The position numbers and the translations under genes are program-made. Source: Mesostigma viride (taxonomy: Eukaryota > Streptophyta > Mesostigmatophyceae > Mesostigmatales > Mesostigmataceae). Taken from it: 60,000 bases of DNA. The DNA lies in NCBI GenBank assembly GCA_009746045.1, contig RPFO01000076.1, positions 4,259,617 through 4,319,616 on the forward strand, read 5' to 3'. The notes under the pieces were generated by a model, which was given only the letters and a program-made list of their open reading frames with translations, was not told the origin of the DNA and made no database searches. Shown here piece after piece: positions 8,375 to 17,645 of the stretch. Positions within the stretch are counted from its first letter, which is position 1, and each line of letters begins with the position of its first letter.

Positions 8375-9375
8375 AGAATGTGCGTGCTCAGTGTCCTGCC
8401 TGCATCAAGATCAGGAAGAAGTCGCGTAGGCGGCATGCCAAGACTCCACCCTTGGAGCGAGGGTACCTTGTGGGGGATGTCATGCACATGGAAGGGGGGG
8501 ACACCTATTTCATAGTCAAGGATAGGTTCAGCAAGGCCACCTACATTGAGCCGCTGCCTCACATGTTTGAGGCTGACCTGCACAGGGCTATCAAGATCAG
8601 CCTGGCTTTCTTTCATCCCGTAGTGGAGCTCATGCTAGACCAGCAGTTCCGCTGTGTGCAAGGTTTGCCGGGGATGGAGGCCGTGGTCATCGTGGGGCGT
8701 GAGGATCACGGCAATATGGGCATGATAGATCGCACTGTAAGCTATGTCAAGACTGTGGCAGCCAAGCGACAGGATAACCCACATGGCAAATCCTACGCGG
8801 TCAAGACGGCGTGGTGCAAGGAGCTCATGCATGTGTGCAACCATAGGCACGTGCTTGATGTCAAGGGCTTTGGGCTAGTCACGCCTCGGGGGCTGTCAGC
8901 GGGCACCTACTCACCCGAGGTAGTAGAGGCATACCAACAGCATCTACAGGATACCGCCGCCAAGCTGCGGCTCAAGGATGCCACGCTGCCTGATTTGTCT
9001 AGCGCTTTTGAGGTCGGGCAGTTGGTCATGTTCCACAAGGAGAGCTCGCCCAGCGGCAAACGGGGCACCATGCAGGGGCCTGGGGCCATCACAAAGTTAG
9101 ACTGGCCGCTGCGGGTCATAGACATAGAGTGGAATGATCGGGTGTATAGGGTACCATGGGCATCGGTGGCAGGCTATAAGCAAGGGGATAGCATGGAGAG
9201 TGAGCTGGCAGCCAACAGGGCACTGGGGTGGGTAGTGAAGGATAATGCGCCTGTCGTAGCATCTGAGGTGGTACCCCACGGGTCGCTCCCAGGGGCAGAC
9301 ACAGCTACACCCCCCCCTCCCCTGGGCCCCAATATGACCCCGTGGATGGGTGGGATGAGGATGGGGTGGGTTTGA
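8317..9375 (+). CDS. Integrase of element 1 (HHCC + DDx core), third acidic residue is Asp
   Basis: The frame is open from 8317 and overlaps gag by 58 bases; the first obvious start codon is GTG at 8380. CPAC (about 8392-8403) completes the zinc finger begun in gag. Core: GDVMHM with the first Asp near 8476, LMLDQQF with the second at 8638-8640, then GMIDRTV, where element 2 has GLVERTM. The third catalytic residue would therefore be Asp (8728-8730) instead of Glu. The spacing between second and third acid is 29 residues in both elements, shorter than the usual 35. A C-terminal region with HKESSPSG…RGTMQGPGAITKL resembles the SH3-like tail. If Glu is essential, this copy may be catalytically weak despite its young LTRs. 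Confidence 0.8.
   Translation, partial: GPSRGRGGTHVGAPLYNELKNVRAQCPACIKIRKKSRRRHAKTPPLERGYLVGDVMHMEGGDTYFIVKDRFSKATYIEPLPHMFEADLHRAIKISLAFFHPVVELMLDQQFRCVQGLPGMEAVVIVGREDHGNMGMIDRTVSYVKTVAAKRQDNPHGKSYAVKTAWCKELMHVCNHRHVLDVKGFGLVTPRGLSAGTYSPEVVEAYQQHLQDTAAKLRLKDATLPDLSSAFEVGQLVMFHKESSPSGKRGTMQGPGAITKLDWPLRVIDIEWNDRVYRVPWASVAGYKQGDSMESELAANRALGWVVKDNAPVVASEVVPHGSLPGADTATPPPPLGPNMTPWMGGMRMGWV
9310..9317 (+). other. C8 run at the integrase / protease-RT frame change
   Basis: A run of eight C sits where the integrase frame and the protease-RT frame overlap; the latter is open through the run. A -1 slip here would join the two frames. A homopolymer indel is equally possible. Confidence 0.35.
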
Positions 9376-11660
9376 CGGGACCTAGTGCACGTAGTGACTC
9401 ACCTCCTGTGCTAGCCACGGATAATGTGGGAGGCCCGCCTAGCGTGGCCTCGCCGGAGGGTCAGGGTCCTGCCCATGCGCCTCGCCCACCTAGGGACCTG
9501 GCTTCAACGGTCACGGCCTTGTGGCGTGCTCAGGCGCTTAAAGCGAAAGCTGCATCAGGGGTGGCTCAGGTCAAAACTCTCTCACAGGGGGTCAGGCCGG
9601 TTAAGTCAGCCTTGTTTCCTACGTGTAGACCGTGGCAGCTGGTGGCTGTGGACACGCAAGCATCCGTGTCTATTATCTCTCGTCGGGCAGCCACCCTGTA
9701 TCCAGTGCTAGAGTCGCCGTACAAATCGGTGACCGACTTTGCAGGCACTTCGGCATATCAAGTTACCGGGATGGTGGTGCTGCCGGTGTTGGGCATTGAC
9801 ACGCCGTTTCACGTCGTGGATGGCTACGAGGATGTGGCCTTGCTGGGCGAACCTTTCGTATCATACCCGGGGTTCTCAGTGTCCGCTGACTTGCTGTCAG
9901 TCGCGGGGGTGGGCAGCATCCCGCTTCGCGAGTACCACGCTCCATTGGGGGTGGTGGTCGGGCAGCCCGGCGTCGTGCGGCGCTTACCGATGGCGGCGTT
10001 TTCCACACCGCCGCTCGTCCAGTCCATCATTCAGCCTCAGGATTGGCACCCGCGCAGCTTCGGCCTCCACTCACACTCACTGGCGGCGGATAGCCCTGTG
10101 ACGTGGGAGCAACTTGTCCTGGACTGTCAAGATCCTCTCAAGTTTGCTTTGTGGCGCGACGCGTTCATTCGAGCCAAGGAGCAGTGGCGAGAGCGCGAGG
10201 TCTACCGAGGATTGGAGAGTGTGCCAGCCGGGGCCACGCGGTTGCGGTTGAAGTTCGTGCTCACCTACAAGCCGGACGAGACCAACTCTTCGGTGGTGTT
10301 CCGGGTAAGGCCCGTGGTCACGGAGACGAAGGGGTCCTCCCCGCTGGACGCCAAGGATCTTTATACCCCTGGGCTCAACCATGTTTCGCATCGGCTACTG
10401 ACGGTCATCTACTTGGGCAAGCGGAACGCGGGCAAGGACTACGGGATGTGGTGCGGTGACTTTCAGCGGGCATTCCTCCACAGCGACGCTGGGGTCGCGC
10501 AGCAAACATGGCAAGGCACCCGCTACGTGGTGAAGGTCCCGGTGGTCTGGCAGGATGGCACCATTGGCAGCGAGTATATCGAGCTGTTGACAGGGGTGGA
10601 GGGGCTGCAGAGCTCTCCCATCATCTTCCGCATTTCCGCGGAGGAGGTCTTGCAGAGCTTAGGGGCCACGTACCATCGCGCGGATCCTAACTTCTTTGTG
10701 GTCCCCACCGGCGTCCCTGGCGAGCCAGCCCTCTTCGTGTGGCATGGCGATGACTTCAAGCTGGTGGCACCTCGCACCTTTGCTACCCAGTTTCTTGCTG
10801 CAGTGGCGGCTAAGTTTCCCCTGGGCAGGGCGGTGGATCATGAGGAGGGTAAACCCGTGGTGTTTTGCGGCGTGCAGTCTACGTTGCAGCGGGATTCGCG
10901 TTCTGGCGAATGGGTCATGCACATGCAGGATAGCCGCAACTATGTGGTTGACCTGCTGGCCGACCTCCCGTCCCCGCTGTTGGCAACCCATGGGCCCTCG
11001 GTTAAGGGCAAGCTCGGGTGGTTGGCGGACACGGTGGCACCTGATTTGGCGGTGCTCGCTCGCCTGCCCGATGATGTGCTGGAAGGACTAGGGTCCATTC
11101 ATGTTCGGCGGCAGCTGGCCATGACGCCCGGCATTGTGCTTCGTGGGCTCGATTGCTCACAGCCGGTGCACCTCGAGATAGTGACGGATGCTAATCTAGA
11201 GACGCGCACAGTCAGCCAAGTGCGGGCCCGCATGGGGGCACTGTTCTTTATTAGCAATGAGGGACAGCCTGGCATGTTGTTAGATTGGTACTCGCGCTTG
11301 CACAGCCGCATTGCCACTAGCCCCAACACGGCTGAATGCCGGGGCATTGTTTCAGCTATCTCACATGGCATGTGGCTGCGGTACTTGCTGGGTTGGGTAT
11401 TTGGCTCGTGTGGGTTCACTCTTCACTGGACTAGCACGGTGCACACTGACTCACAAAGTTGTTTGGCCTTCCTTGACAATCCCTATGCGCGGTCACAGGA
11501 CGTTGATTACCTCGTACTCGCTGAGGCGGCCTCCTGCGTCACGCGTCTCCAGCACATCGCGGATGAACTCAATCCCGCGGATGCACTCACCAAGGAGGCG
11601 CGGGAGGCTGCCCCGCAGTACGCAGTGTTGCGCAAGCGCATGACGATGCAACACCCGTGA
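9318..11660 (+). CDS. Protease - reverse transcriptase - RNase H of element 1
   Basis: From the C8 run the frame is open to TGA at 11660 (first GTG at 9342, 772 codons). Order: aspartic protease with VDTQASVSII (9651-9662 encodes DTQA) and a second-strand motif VALLGEPFVS; then a Copia-type RT (LRLKFVL, GDFQRAFLHSD, GVEGLQSSPI, and LFVWHGDD with HGDD at 10743-10754); then RNase H with VTDAN, AECRG and HTDSQS (acidic triad D-E-D) and the closing PADALTK typical of Copia. In Copia the protease lies before integrase; here it lies after it. HGDD replaces YVDD. The same features recur in element 2. Confidence 0.88.
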   Translation, partial: SPGPQYDPVDGWDEDGVGLTGPSARSDSPPVLATDNVGGPPSVASPEGQGPAHAPRPPRDLASTVTALWRAQALKAKAASGVAQVKTLSQGVRPVKSALFPTCRPWQLVAVDTQASVSIISRRAATLYPVLESPYKSVTDFAGTSAYQVTGMVVLPVLGIDTPFHVVDGYEDVALLGEPFVSYPGFSVSADLLSVAGVGSIPLREYHAPLGVVVGQPGVVRRLPMAAFSTPPLVQSIIQPQDWHPRSFGLHSHSLAADSPVTWEQLVLDCQDPLKFALWRDAFIRAKEQWREREVYRGLESVPAGATRLRLKFVLTYKPDETNSSVVFRVRPVVTETKGSSPLDAKDLYTPGLNHVSHRLLTVIYLGKRNAGKDYGMWCGDFQRAFLHSDAGVAQQTWQGTRYVVKVPVVWQDGTIGSEYIELLTGVEGLQSSPIIFRISAEEVLQSLGATYHRADPNFFVVPTGVPGEPALFVWHGDDFKLVAPRTFATQFLAAVAAKFPLGRAVDHEEGKPVVFCGVQSTLQRDSRSGEWVMHMQDSRNYVVDLLADLPSPLLATHGPSVKGKLGWLADTVAPDLAVLARLPDDVLEGLGSIHVRRQLAMTPGIVLRGLDCSQPVHLEIVTDANLETRTVSQVRARMGALFFISNEGQPGMLLDWYSRLHSRIATSPNTAECRGIVSAISHGMWLRYLLGWVFGSCGFTLHWTSTVHTDSQSCLAFLDNPYARSQDVDYLVLAEAASCVTRLQHIADELNPADALTKEAREAAPQYAVLRKRMTMQHP

Positions 11661-12037
11661 GCCACACAGGGTTACGGCTCGGGCGCTTTATGAATACAGC
11701 CATAACTCACCCTGTGTTGCTAGCATTCACGAATATCATGGTGGTAGTTTTTTTGCTTGTCCTGACCATACCCTAGCCACGTTGGACGGTGCCTTGGGCC
11801 CGTCGGCGGGTCACTGGTCCTAATAAATGGGTCACCTTTTGTCTGGTGGCATAGTTGTTTTTTTCTCGCTACTTATTACATCACTATTCATGTGTGATCA
11901 CAAGGGCGCGGGTCGATACCGTGGTGATTTTGACGGCCTTGAGGCCCCCTTGAGTTCCCTACCTTAGAGGGTTTTGTATGGTCTGCATTTGATGTAATTA
12001 TTTTGATAATTAATCAAAGAACAAAATAGTATGTCGG
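11661..12037 (+). other. 3' UTR of element 1
   Basis: No coding frame. Contains TTTATGAATACA (11687-11698), the exact complement of the presumed primer site. The stretch before the LTR is A-rich (AATTAATCAAAGAACAAAAT), with no strong polypurine tract. Confidence 0.6.
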
Positions 12038-12382
12038 AGTTGAGTAACTCTAGAGCCCTAGGATCTGGCTCTGAGTTCCCCATGTCCGTCCGCACGCCTT
12101 CCGCTAGCGTCCGCTCAGCCGCCGGCTATAATCCGGCGGTCCGATGCGGGCGACCGGTCTAAGGGCGGCGCCTAGGGCCGGCGCCACCTAGGCCCCAGTC
12201 CGGGGCCTTATCCGGGTCAGTACGGACGGCTAGCTTGTCCCACGGTTACGGCTAACCGGATAGGGTTTGCTGGCTAAGACATAAACCAGTGGTGGGCCAG
12301 CTCCGACAGCAGTTCTCTGTGTTCACCTTATTCCAAGCTCAACGTGACCGACCGCCATAGCTGAGCCGGTCGGGCTTTAACT
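12038..12382 (+). repeat. 3' LTR of element 1
   Basis: Identical by eye to 6229-6573 and followed by the target duplication CCCCT. Confidence 0.93.
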
Positions 12383-12387
12383 CCCCT

Positions 12388-12579
12388 ACCTACATGCAGT
12401 TCCACCCATGCAATATGCCCCTCAGAACGCCCACTATAGCTCTTCTTTTCAGCGCGACTGTTTGCTAAGAAACAACCTCAACCTTGTGAGCCTCTAAGCA
12501 CACTGAAACCACTGCTAGTCACTGCAAGAAAGGCTGCGTCAATATTCATACAAAACTGAGTGTTTTTACCAAACTCCTT
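12388..12579 (-). other. 3' UTR of element 2 (middle piece)
   Basis: About 190 bp of non-coding sequence left between element 1 and Gypsy-1. CCAGG at 12580-12584 is the left target duplication of Gypsy-1. Confidence 0.55.
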
Positions 12580-12584
12580 CCAGG

Positions 12585-13124
12585 TGTTACGTCGCGTAAC
12601 AATTCGTTGTAGTTACGGACGTAAATTAGGTCTTTTGCCTCGGTTGTCCCTAGGTTTACGTGTAGTTCCTACTGGGACAATGTCCTCGTAACAGTACTGT
12701 GGTACATTGGGTGCCTTTGGGCGCCGCGCCGCGTACTTTATTAGTGGTCCTGATCCTTTGGTAGAATGTAGTGGACCAGCGTGCATCTGTAGGCGAGGGC
12801 CAGGTCGGCCCGAGCGTGTTGGACCGTTGGTGACCATTTATGCACGTTCTACCCCTCGTGTGTGCACTCGGCGTGTGTTAAATGAATTAACACATATAGG
12901 CTTGGGTCACGGCAGTGTAGTTGTGTTTCCTTCCTCTATTCCTGGAGTAAACGGGTTGTGTAAATGGCTTATGGCGTATTATAGTAATACTTACGTTAAT
13001 GCACTGAGATCTGGATCGTCTCGTTCGTCTTTCGCTAGGGGTTTAACTAGAGGCGGCTTGACTAGTTTAGGTAGCATCAGGCCTGGTAGAGGTAGAGGTG
13101 GCGGTAGAAACCCGAGGCGTAACA
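12585..13124 (+). repeat. 5' LTR of Gypsy-1
   Basis: 540 bp, TG…CA ends. It contains a 187-codon open frame (12707 on) that simply reads through the LTR and recurs, with a different end, in the 3' LTR; I do not treat it as a gene. Confidence 0.9.
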
Positions 13125-13125
13125 A

Positions 13126-13140
13126 TGGACTCGGAGGAAT
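13126..13140 (+). other. Primer binding site of Gypsy-1
   Basis: TGGACTCGGAGGAAT starts one base after the LTR, as expected of a tRNA-3'-end PBS. The tRNA is not identified. Confidence 0.55.
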
Positions 13141-13653
13141 TTTAGGTAGAGAGCGAGACGACGATCCCCTGCAACATACGTCATTGAATCAACCCTTCCG
13201 CGTCCGGGAAAATGAAGACGACACCTACTTGACAGGTAATGGGCGGGTCGCCTGCAAGCTGGGGGGGTAGTGCTGCCCGATTCGGGACACGCCCAGCCTA
13301 GAAGATAGACCTGCTCGAAGCGGAAAATCCTTTTATAGATAGCTCCTTTCCCTCGTTTTGTTTTCCTGAGACATGTTGCCTACTGTCGTAGATAGGTGAT
13401 GGTTTTGGTTCTACGTTAGAGAGACGACTAGCGTCTCGTAGATTACACTTTTTCTGCATTCTTGCCTGCGTTGTATTTAGACGACCCATCGCCAGACGCA
13501 GAATTCTTGAAACCGGATACTTACGACCACCTGGCGCTGGAAACCTCGTCCCTGCGTGCGTCGTCAATCTGGTTCGGTTTCAGACACCCGAGATAAGTCG
13601 CCTTCTCCTCGTTCTCCTTTTTTGACCACTCAAGACCTACCAGGTGCGTTAAC
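13141..13653 (+). other. Leader of Gypsy-1
   Basis: About 510 bp between PBS and the first ORF with no convincing frame or motif. Confidence 0.5.
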
Positions 13654-14061
13654 ATGAGCCAGCGACGTCCTTTTCCTGCTCCTTCTCATTCGACTAGTAA
13701 TAATAATAGTTTAGCGAAATATTACGTAGTTATTACCCCTCAATGGGCATCTATTTTCTTATCGTGGGCCGATGCTAGGAAGTTCGTTCAGTCGCGTGCT
13801 TATAATGTCTCCAAATATAAGAAGTTTATGTCCTTTGAAGAAGCTCAGACCTACCTCTTAAATCATAGTGAATCAGATTTGGGTCTCCATTCTCGTCCTT
13901 CTCCTCATGCTCGTCCTGCTGTAGATAGTCTTGTTTTCGTTACACCACCTCCATCTCCTCCTTCGTCTCCCCCTAAACGGGCTGTATCCTCATCTAGCTT
14001 AGATACGCCTCTCACCTTAGAGTTCGGTTCCCTATCCATTACTGTTGCTAAAAAGGATTGA
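13654..14061 (+). CDS. ORF1 of Gypsy-1: small protein with RNase H1/caulimovirus-P6-like hybrid-binding domain
   Basis: 135 codons from a clear ATG (MSQRRPFPAPSH). Residues ~23-69 (YYVVITPQWASIFLSWADAR then YNVSKYKKFMSFEEAQTYL) match the pattern of the N-terminal domain of eukaryotic RNase H1, shared with caulimovirus P6 (Pfam Cauli_VI): YxVxxG…I…SW…V……YKKFxSxxEA…L. In RNase H1 that domain binds RNA/DNA hybrids. The C-terminal half is Pro/Ser-rich. No RNase H catalytic core is attached; pol carries its own. Role inferred: binding the hybrid or RNA in the particle. It ends 124 bp before gag. Confidence 0.65.
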   Translation: MSQRRPFPAPSHSTSNNNSLAKYYVVITPQWASIFLSWADARKFVQSRAYNVSKYKKFMSFEEAQTYLLNHSESDLGLHSRPSPHARPAVDSLVFVTPPPSPPSSPPKRAVSSSSLDTPLTLEFGSLSITVAKKD

Positions 14062-15643
14062 TTTAAATTGTTTTCTTCTTTTAGGACATTAAAAGCTTTT
14101 TCTTTTCTTTCCTTGCCTTAATTTAGGCCTTGTCCTTTTTCCTTGTTGTTTTCAGTTAGATTCCTATTCATTTACTTAATCAAAGATGGATCCAGTGGGT
14201 GGAAATATGTCGCCTATACCTACCAACACTACTATTATGAATAATAATAATGATAATACTAACAAAAATAACAACACTCGTGGTAACCGACGGGACTCAC
14301 TTGAAACGGTGCACCATCTCACTCCTCAAGGTAATCTGCGTACCTCACCTGAGTCCTTCTCCTGTTACTGGTGGTCGCCGTCGTCCCTCACTTACCCCTC
14401 CTACCTATGAACAACGTATGCAAGTCAGATTTAGTGATGACCCTTCCCTTACCTTGAACCAGGCCCCTGCCCCTCCTGCAACCTTGGCTCAACCCTCCAG
14501 CAGGTCTTCACTAACTAACAATGCTTCTAGGCCTCCTTCCCACCCTGTGCCTTCCATGCCTGCTTTTAACACGGGTCGTACCTCTGCTCCTGTCGGCCCT
14601 TCTGGGCGCCCTAGTGCAGTTCCCTTTTTCCCACCTGCTTCCTGGTCCTACCCTGATACGGCCTATGAGGCAGCCCAGGTCCCTACCCGTGTGGCTGATT
14701 TAGAAGTTAATAGTGATTTCAGTACCATGCCTCTAGATGACAGAAATTATGATCATTTTGCCTACTCCTCTCTGCGTGAGCAATATGCTGTACCCTTCTC
14801 CTATGGGCACCAGCCTGAAACGGTGGCCCCTTCTAGACCCCTACCCAAAACCTTTCCTCTTCCTTCCTTCTATCCCGCTTATGTAGCAGTGGAAGATAGT
14901 GGCCCTATGGGAAAAACTGACTCTTCTAATCCCCCTAAGCCCCCTGCTCTTCCCCTCTTTGCTAACCTTCCCAAGCTGGATGTCAAGTCTACCCCTCAAC
15001 AGTTTTTCACTTTTATTATGTTGCTTACCCAGAACACAGAGTCGTGGCAGAATCATAATAGATGGCGTCTCTCTGATGCTGTACTAGTCCCTCACTATCT
15101 TACTACCTGTATTACTCCTGAGCTTGCTAACCTCATCCAGTGTGAGTCTTTGGCCTCTCATGCCTACCCTAACTCTGTAGCAGAATTGTTTAAGCGTTTA
15201 GAGAACCATTTAGTCCCTCCTGATTCAGATTGGCAGGATAGATTAGCCTTTGGTACCTTGCAGCAGGGTACTAAATCATTTAAGGAGTATATGAAAGAGT
15301 TTGATGCCCAGATGGTACGAATTAGGGATTTGTCGGGTGCAGAAGTACGTGCTCGCTTCCTCCAAGGCCTCAGTAGACCCTTATTACGTGAAGTCAAGCG
15401 CCAGTTCTCTGCCTACCGTTTTACTGATCTGCCCCTCAAGCATGTGCGCCAGCATCTCTTACGAGTAGCAGATTTCTTCACCACTCCTTCTCTCCCTACC
15501 CGTTCCCGTATTAATAATATTATCCTTACCCCTGAGGAGGAGAACTCCTATGTAGAAGAATTAGATATCTGCGTTGCTGATCTTTCAGCTCTTGATGTCT
15601 CTCATATCACATGCTATCATTGTAAGGAAGTAGGTCATCTTAA

Positions 15644-17361
15644 CTCGTCGTCTGTCCCTGGTCCTCTACGGAGGACTGAGTTGAACTCAGTCCTCTCTAG
15701 AGGACCGAGTTTTTGGGTTTCGTAGAAAATTCGCCCCGGTCAGAATGTTTGACAAAAAATTTCTCTCAAAATTTATTCAAATACTACGTGAAAAGATCTT
15801 TCTTGGACATATTTTTGGGATTTTTTTGGATTTGGTATGCGCGGCTAACTGTACGGTCAAAGTACAGGTGGTAAGGGTACTTTTCCACGTGAAACGCGAG
15901 TTCCGGAAATGCACGACCTAGCCATGGCGGCTCGCGCCCATGCATGCAGTTTACGTTTGCGGACGAGTTAGCCGTCCAAACTCAGTAAATAGATTTAAAA
16001 TGCCCTAAAGATGATATAAATCAATTTTTAGCTCGCGGGGATGCGATTTACCCGGTGTCGGCACTGTTCTTGCTGGAAAAAACTGCGATAAGGCAGGTCG
16101 ACGGAATTGATGACTGCGCTTGCTTTCCGGCGCAATTTCAATGGCTGATAGGTTTCTTTCTACATTTTAACATGAATTGTATTAGAATATATTGAGTGAC
16201 AGTATAGATTTGATGATCTCGACCATTCTGTCACGTCATGGTCTATGTGCCGCAAAGTGCCACTTTTGCGGGCACCGCCTGGGCCAAGGTAACGCCAGCC
16301 GTGCCAGGTAAAGCCGGATAATCGTTGCCTCTTCGTTCCTTGATGTTTGTACATGAGTTTAAGCTTGCGAGGCGTTGTCAGGTTCAAGTCTTGATGCTCT
16401 TTCTTGACCGTTGCCTGCCCCTCTCTAAAACCCCCTTTTCAGATGATGTTAGCAGGCATTTGCCTTAACCCAGTGTAGTTGTGCAGGGTTTTAGGAGCTG
16501 TGCAGGTTTAAACACCTTCATAGATGTTAGTTATTCTTTTGCTACGTTCATACTGCATGATTGTGTGGCCACGGGCTGCGTCAAGGGTGCATTCAAGCTT
16601 TTACGGGTGAGTGAAAAGTCTTGGTGACAAACCACTGCCATCATGTGCCAGCAACTATGTTGGCCACATCATGGCAAGGCAAAACAGTTATAGCCATATC
16701 TATTGTTGTTTGAAACAATGGAAATATGCTTAACCTACCCATTATATTGGTGGTTGGCACTTATAACATAACCCTTTGTTGGTAGGTATCCAAGCCCATT
16801 CCCTACATGCATGCATAGGCTCTCACTACATGATAAGGTATGATATACCTGAAGTATGATGATGCAAGTGTGTTGTCCTGTAATGCTTGAAGGGAAATGA
16901 GTTGATTGGGATGGTTGGTGGCCACGGTGATGTAGTATGACCGCACTTACATGCTAGCAAAGTTAGCAAAAGCCCCATTCCTCTCCTGAGGACTGAGAGT
17001 TTTTTAATTGTTTCAGGCAGTTGCAGTGGCCAAATGGAGCCCAGTTTTTTGCCACGCTTCAAGAACTATGTTGTTTACGTGCCTATATTTTTTCTTCATG
17101 CACCAGGATTTGATTGAATTTTTCCCACTCGTTCTTATCCCGAAAAATGCAAATTCGCGAGGGGCGCCCAACGTCCGTGTAATTTTCAGGTGTTCGGGTC
17201 AAGTTTTCACATATGCAGTATTTTTGCCAACAAAATGATATCTAGTACACCCCAGATCCACATCAAAACATTTGGGATGGACCCCCCACCTAGTCGCTAC
17301 ACGCGGTTGAAAATTGTCAACTCAGTCCTCCTGTGAGGACTGAGTTGGGACAGACGACGAG
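15644..17361. mobile_element. 1718-bp non-autonomous DNA element with TTAA target duplication
   Basis: TTAA at 15640-15643 and 17362-17365. The ends CTCGTCGTCTGTCCC and GGGACAGACGACGAG are inverted. Just inside both ends lies another inverted motif built on AACTCAGTCCTC/GAGGACTGAGTT. Removing it plus one TTAA restores the Gag reading frame exactly. No transposase frame is visible. TTAA duplications are made by piggyBac and Kolobok transposases; the CTCG end does not settle which. Confidence 0.85.
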
Positions 17362-17620
17362 TTAAACGTGAGTGCCCCAAGTTCCTTTCGGGTGCTCCCC
17401 CTCATCCCGACGCTCGCCCTCCTCGTACCCCTCAGCGTGCTCCTATTCGTCCCACTTCAGGACGCATTCCCTCAGCTACCCCTAGTAGGCTGAATGCTGT
17501 GCAGACAGGACCCCCAGGGTTCCCCTTTGATAATCAGGCTCCCGCACCCTCTTCGATCCCTCGTGACCCTCCAGCAGTGGCTTTTTCGCCAGGGTCTTCT
17601 TCGGGGTTAGTTCCTATGGA

Positions 17621-17640
17621 TTTGGGGGGGGAGGGGGAAC
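17621..17640 (+). other. Candidate -1 frameshift site between gag and pol of Gypsy-1
   Basis: TTTGGGGGGGGAGGGGGAAC lies 3 bases before the gag stop, where the pol frame is already open. Gag is in frame 3 and pol in frame 2, as a -1 slip on the G8 run would require. Confidence 0.45.
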
Positions 17641-17645
17641 AGTAG

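Larger units (their letters stand above)
6229..12382 (+). mobile_element. Element 1: complete young Copia-like element, Gag-IN-PR-RT-RH order
   Basis: The two 345-bp LTRs (6229-6573, 12038-12382) look identical by eye, and CCCCT flanks both ends (6224-6228, 12383-12387). Identical LTRs imply a very recent insertion. Three long frames lie between them: gag, integrase, and protease-RT-RNase H, each in the -1 frame relative to the last. The ends are AGTT…AACT rather than TG…CA. Confidence 0.9.
14186..17645 (+). pseudogene. Gag of Gypsy-1, split by a DNA element; one internal frameshift
   Basis: ATG at 14186 (MDPVGGNMSPIPTNTT) reads to about 14350, where the frame must move to the one starting at 14250 (…GRRRPSLTPPTYEQRMQ). 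The retrotransposon Gag core follows (FANLPKLDVKSTPQQFFTF … RARFLQGLSRPLLREVKRQF). The zinc knuckle CYHCKEVGHL is cut at TTAA (15640-15643) by the insertion. After 17362 the same frame resumes as KRECPKF, restoring a CCHC knuckle, and ends with TAG at 17643-17645. The tail is Pro-rich. Before the insertion Gag was about 580 residues. Confidence 0.8.

Noticed and set aside
12707-13270. 187-codon frame in the Gypsy-1 5' LTR (with 166-codon relatives at 25263-25763 and 30382-30882)
   Set aside because: It reads across the LTR and its end changes with whatever follows the LTR, so it is not a conserved protein.
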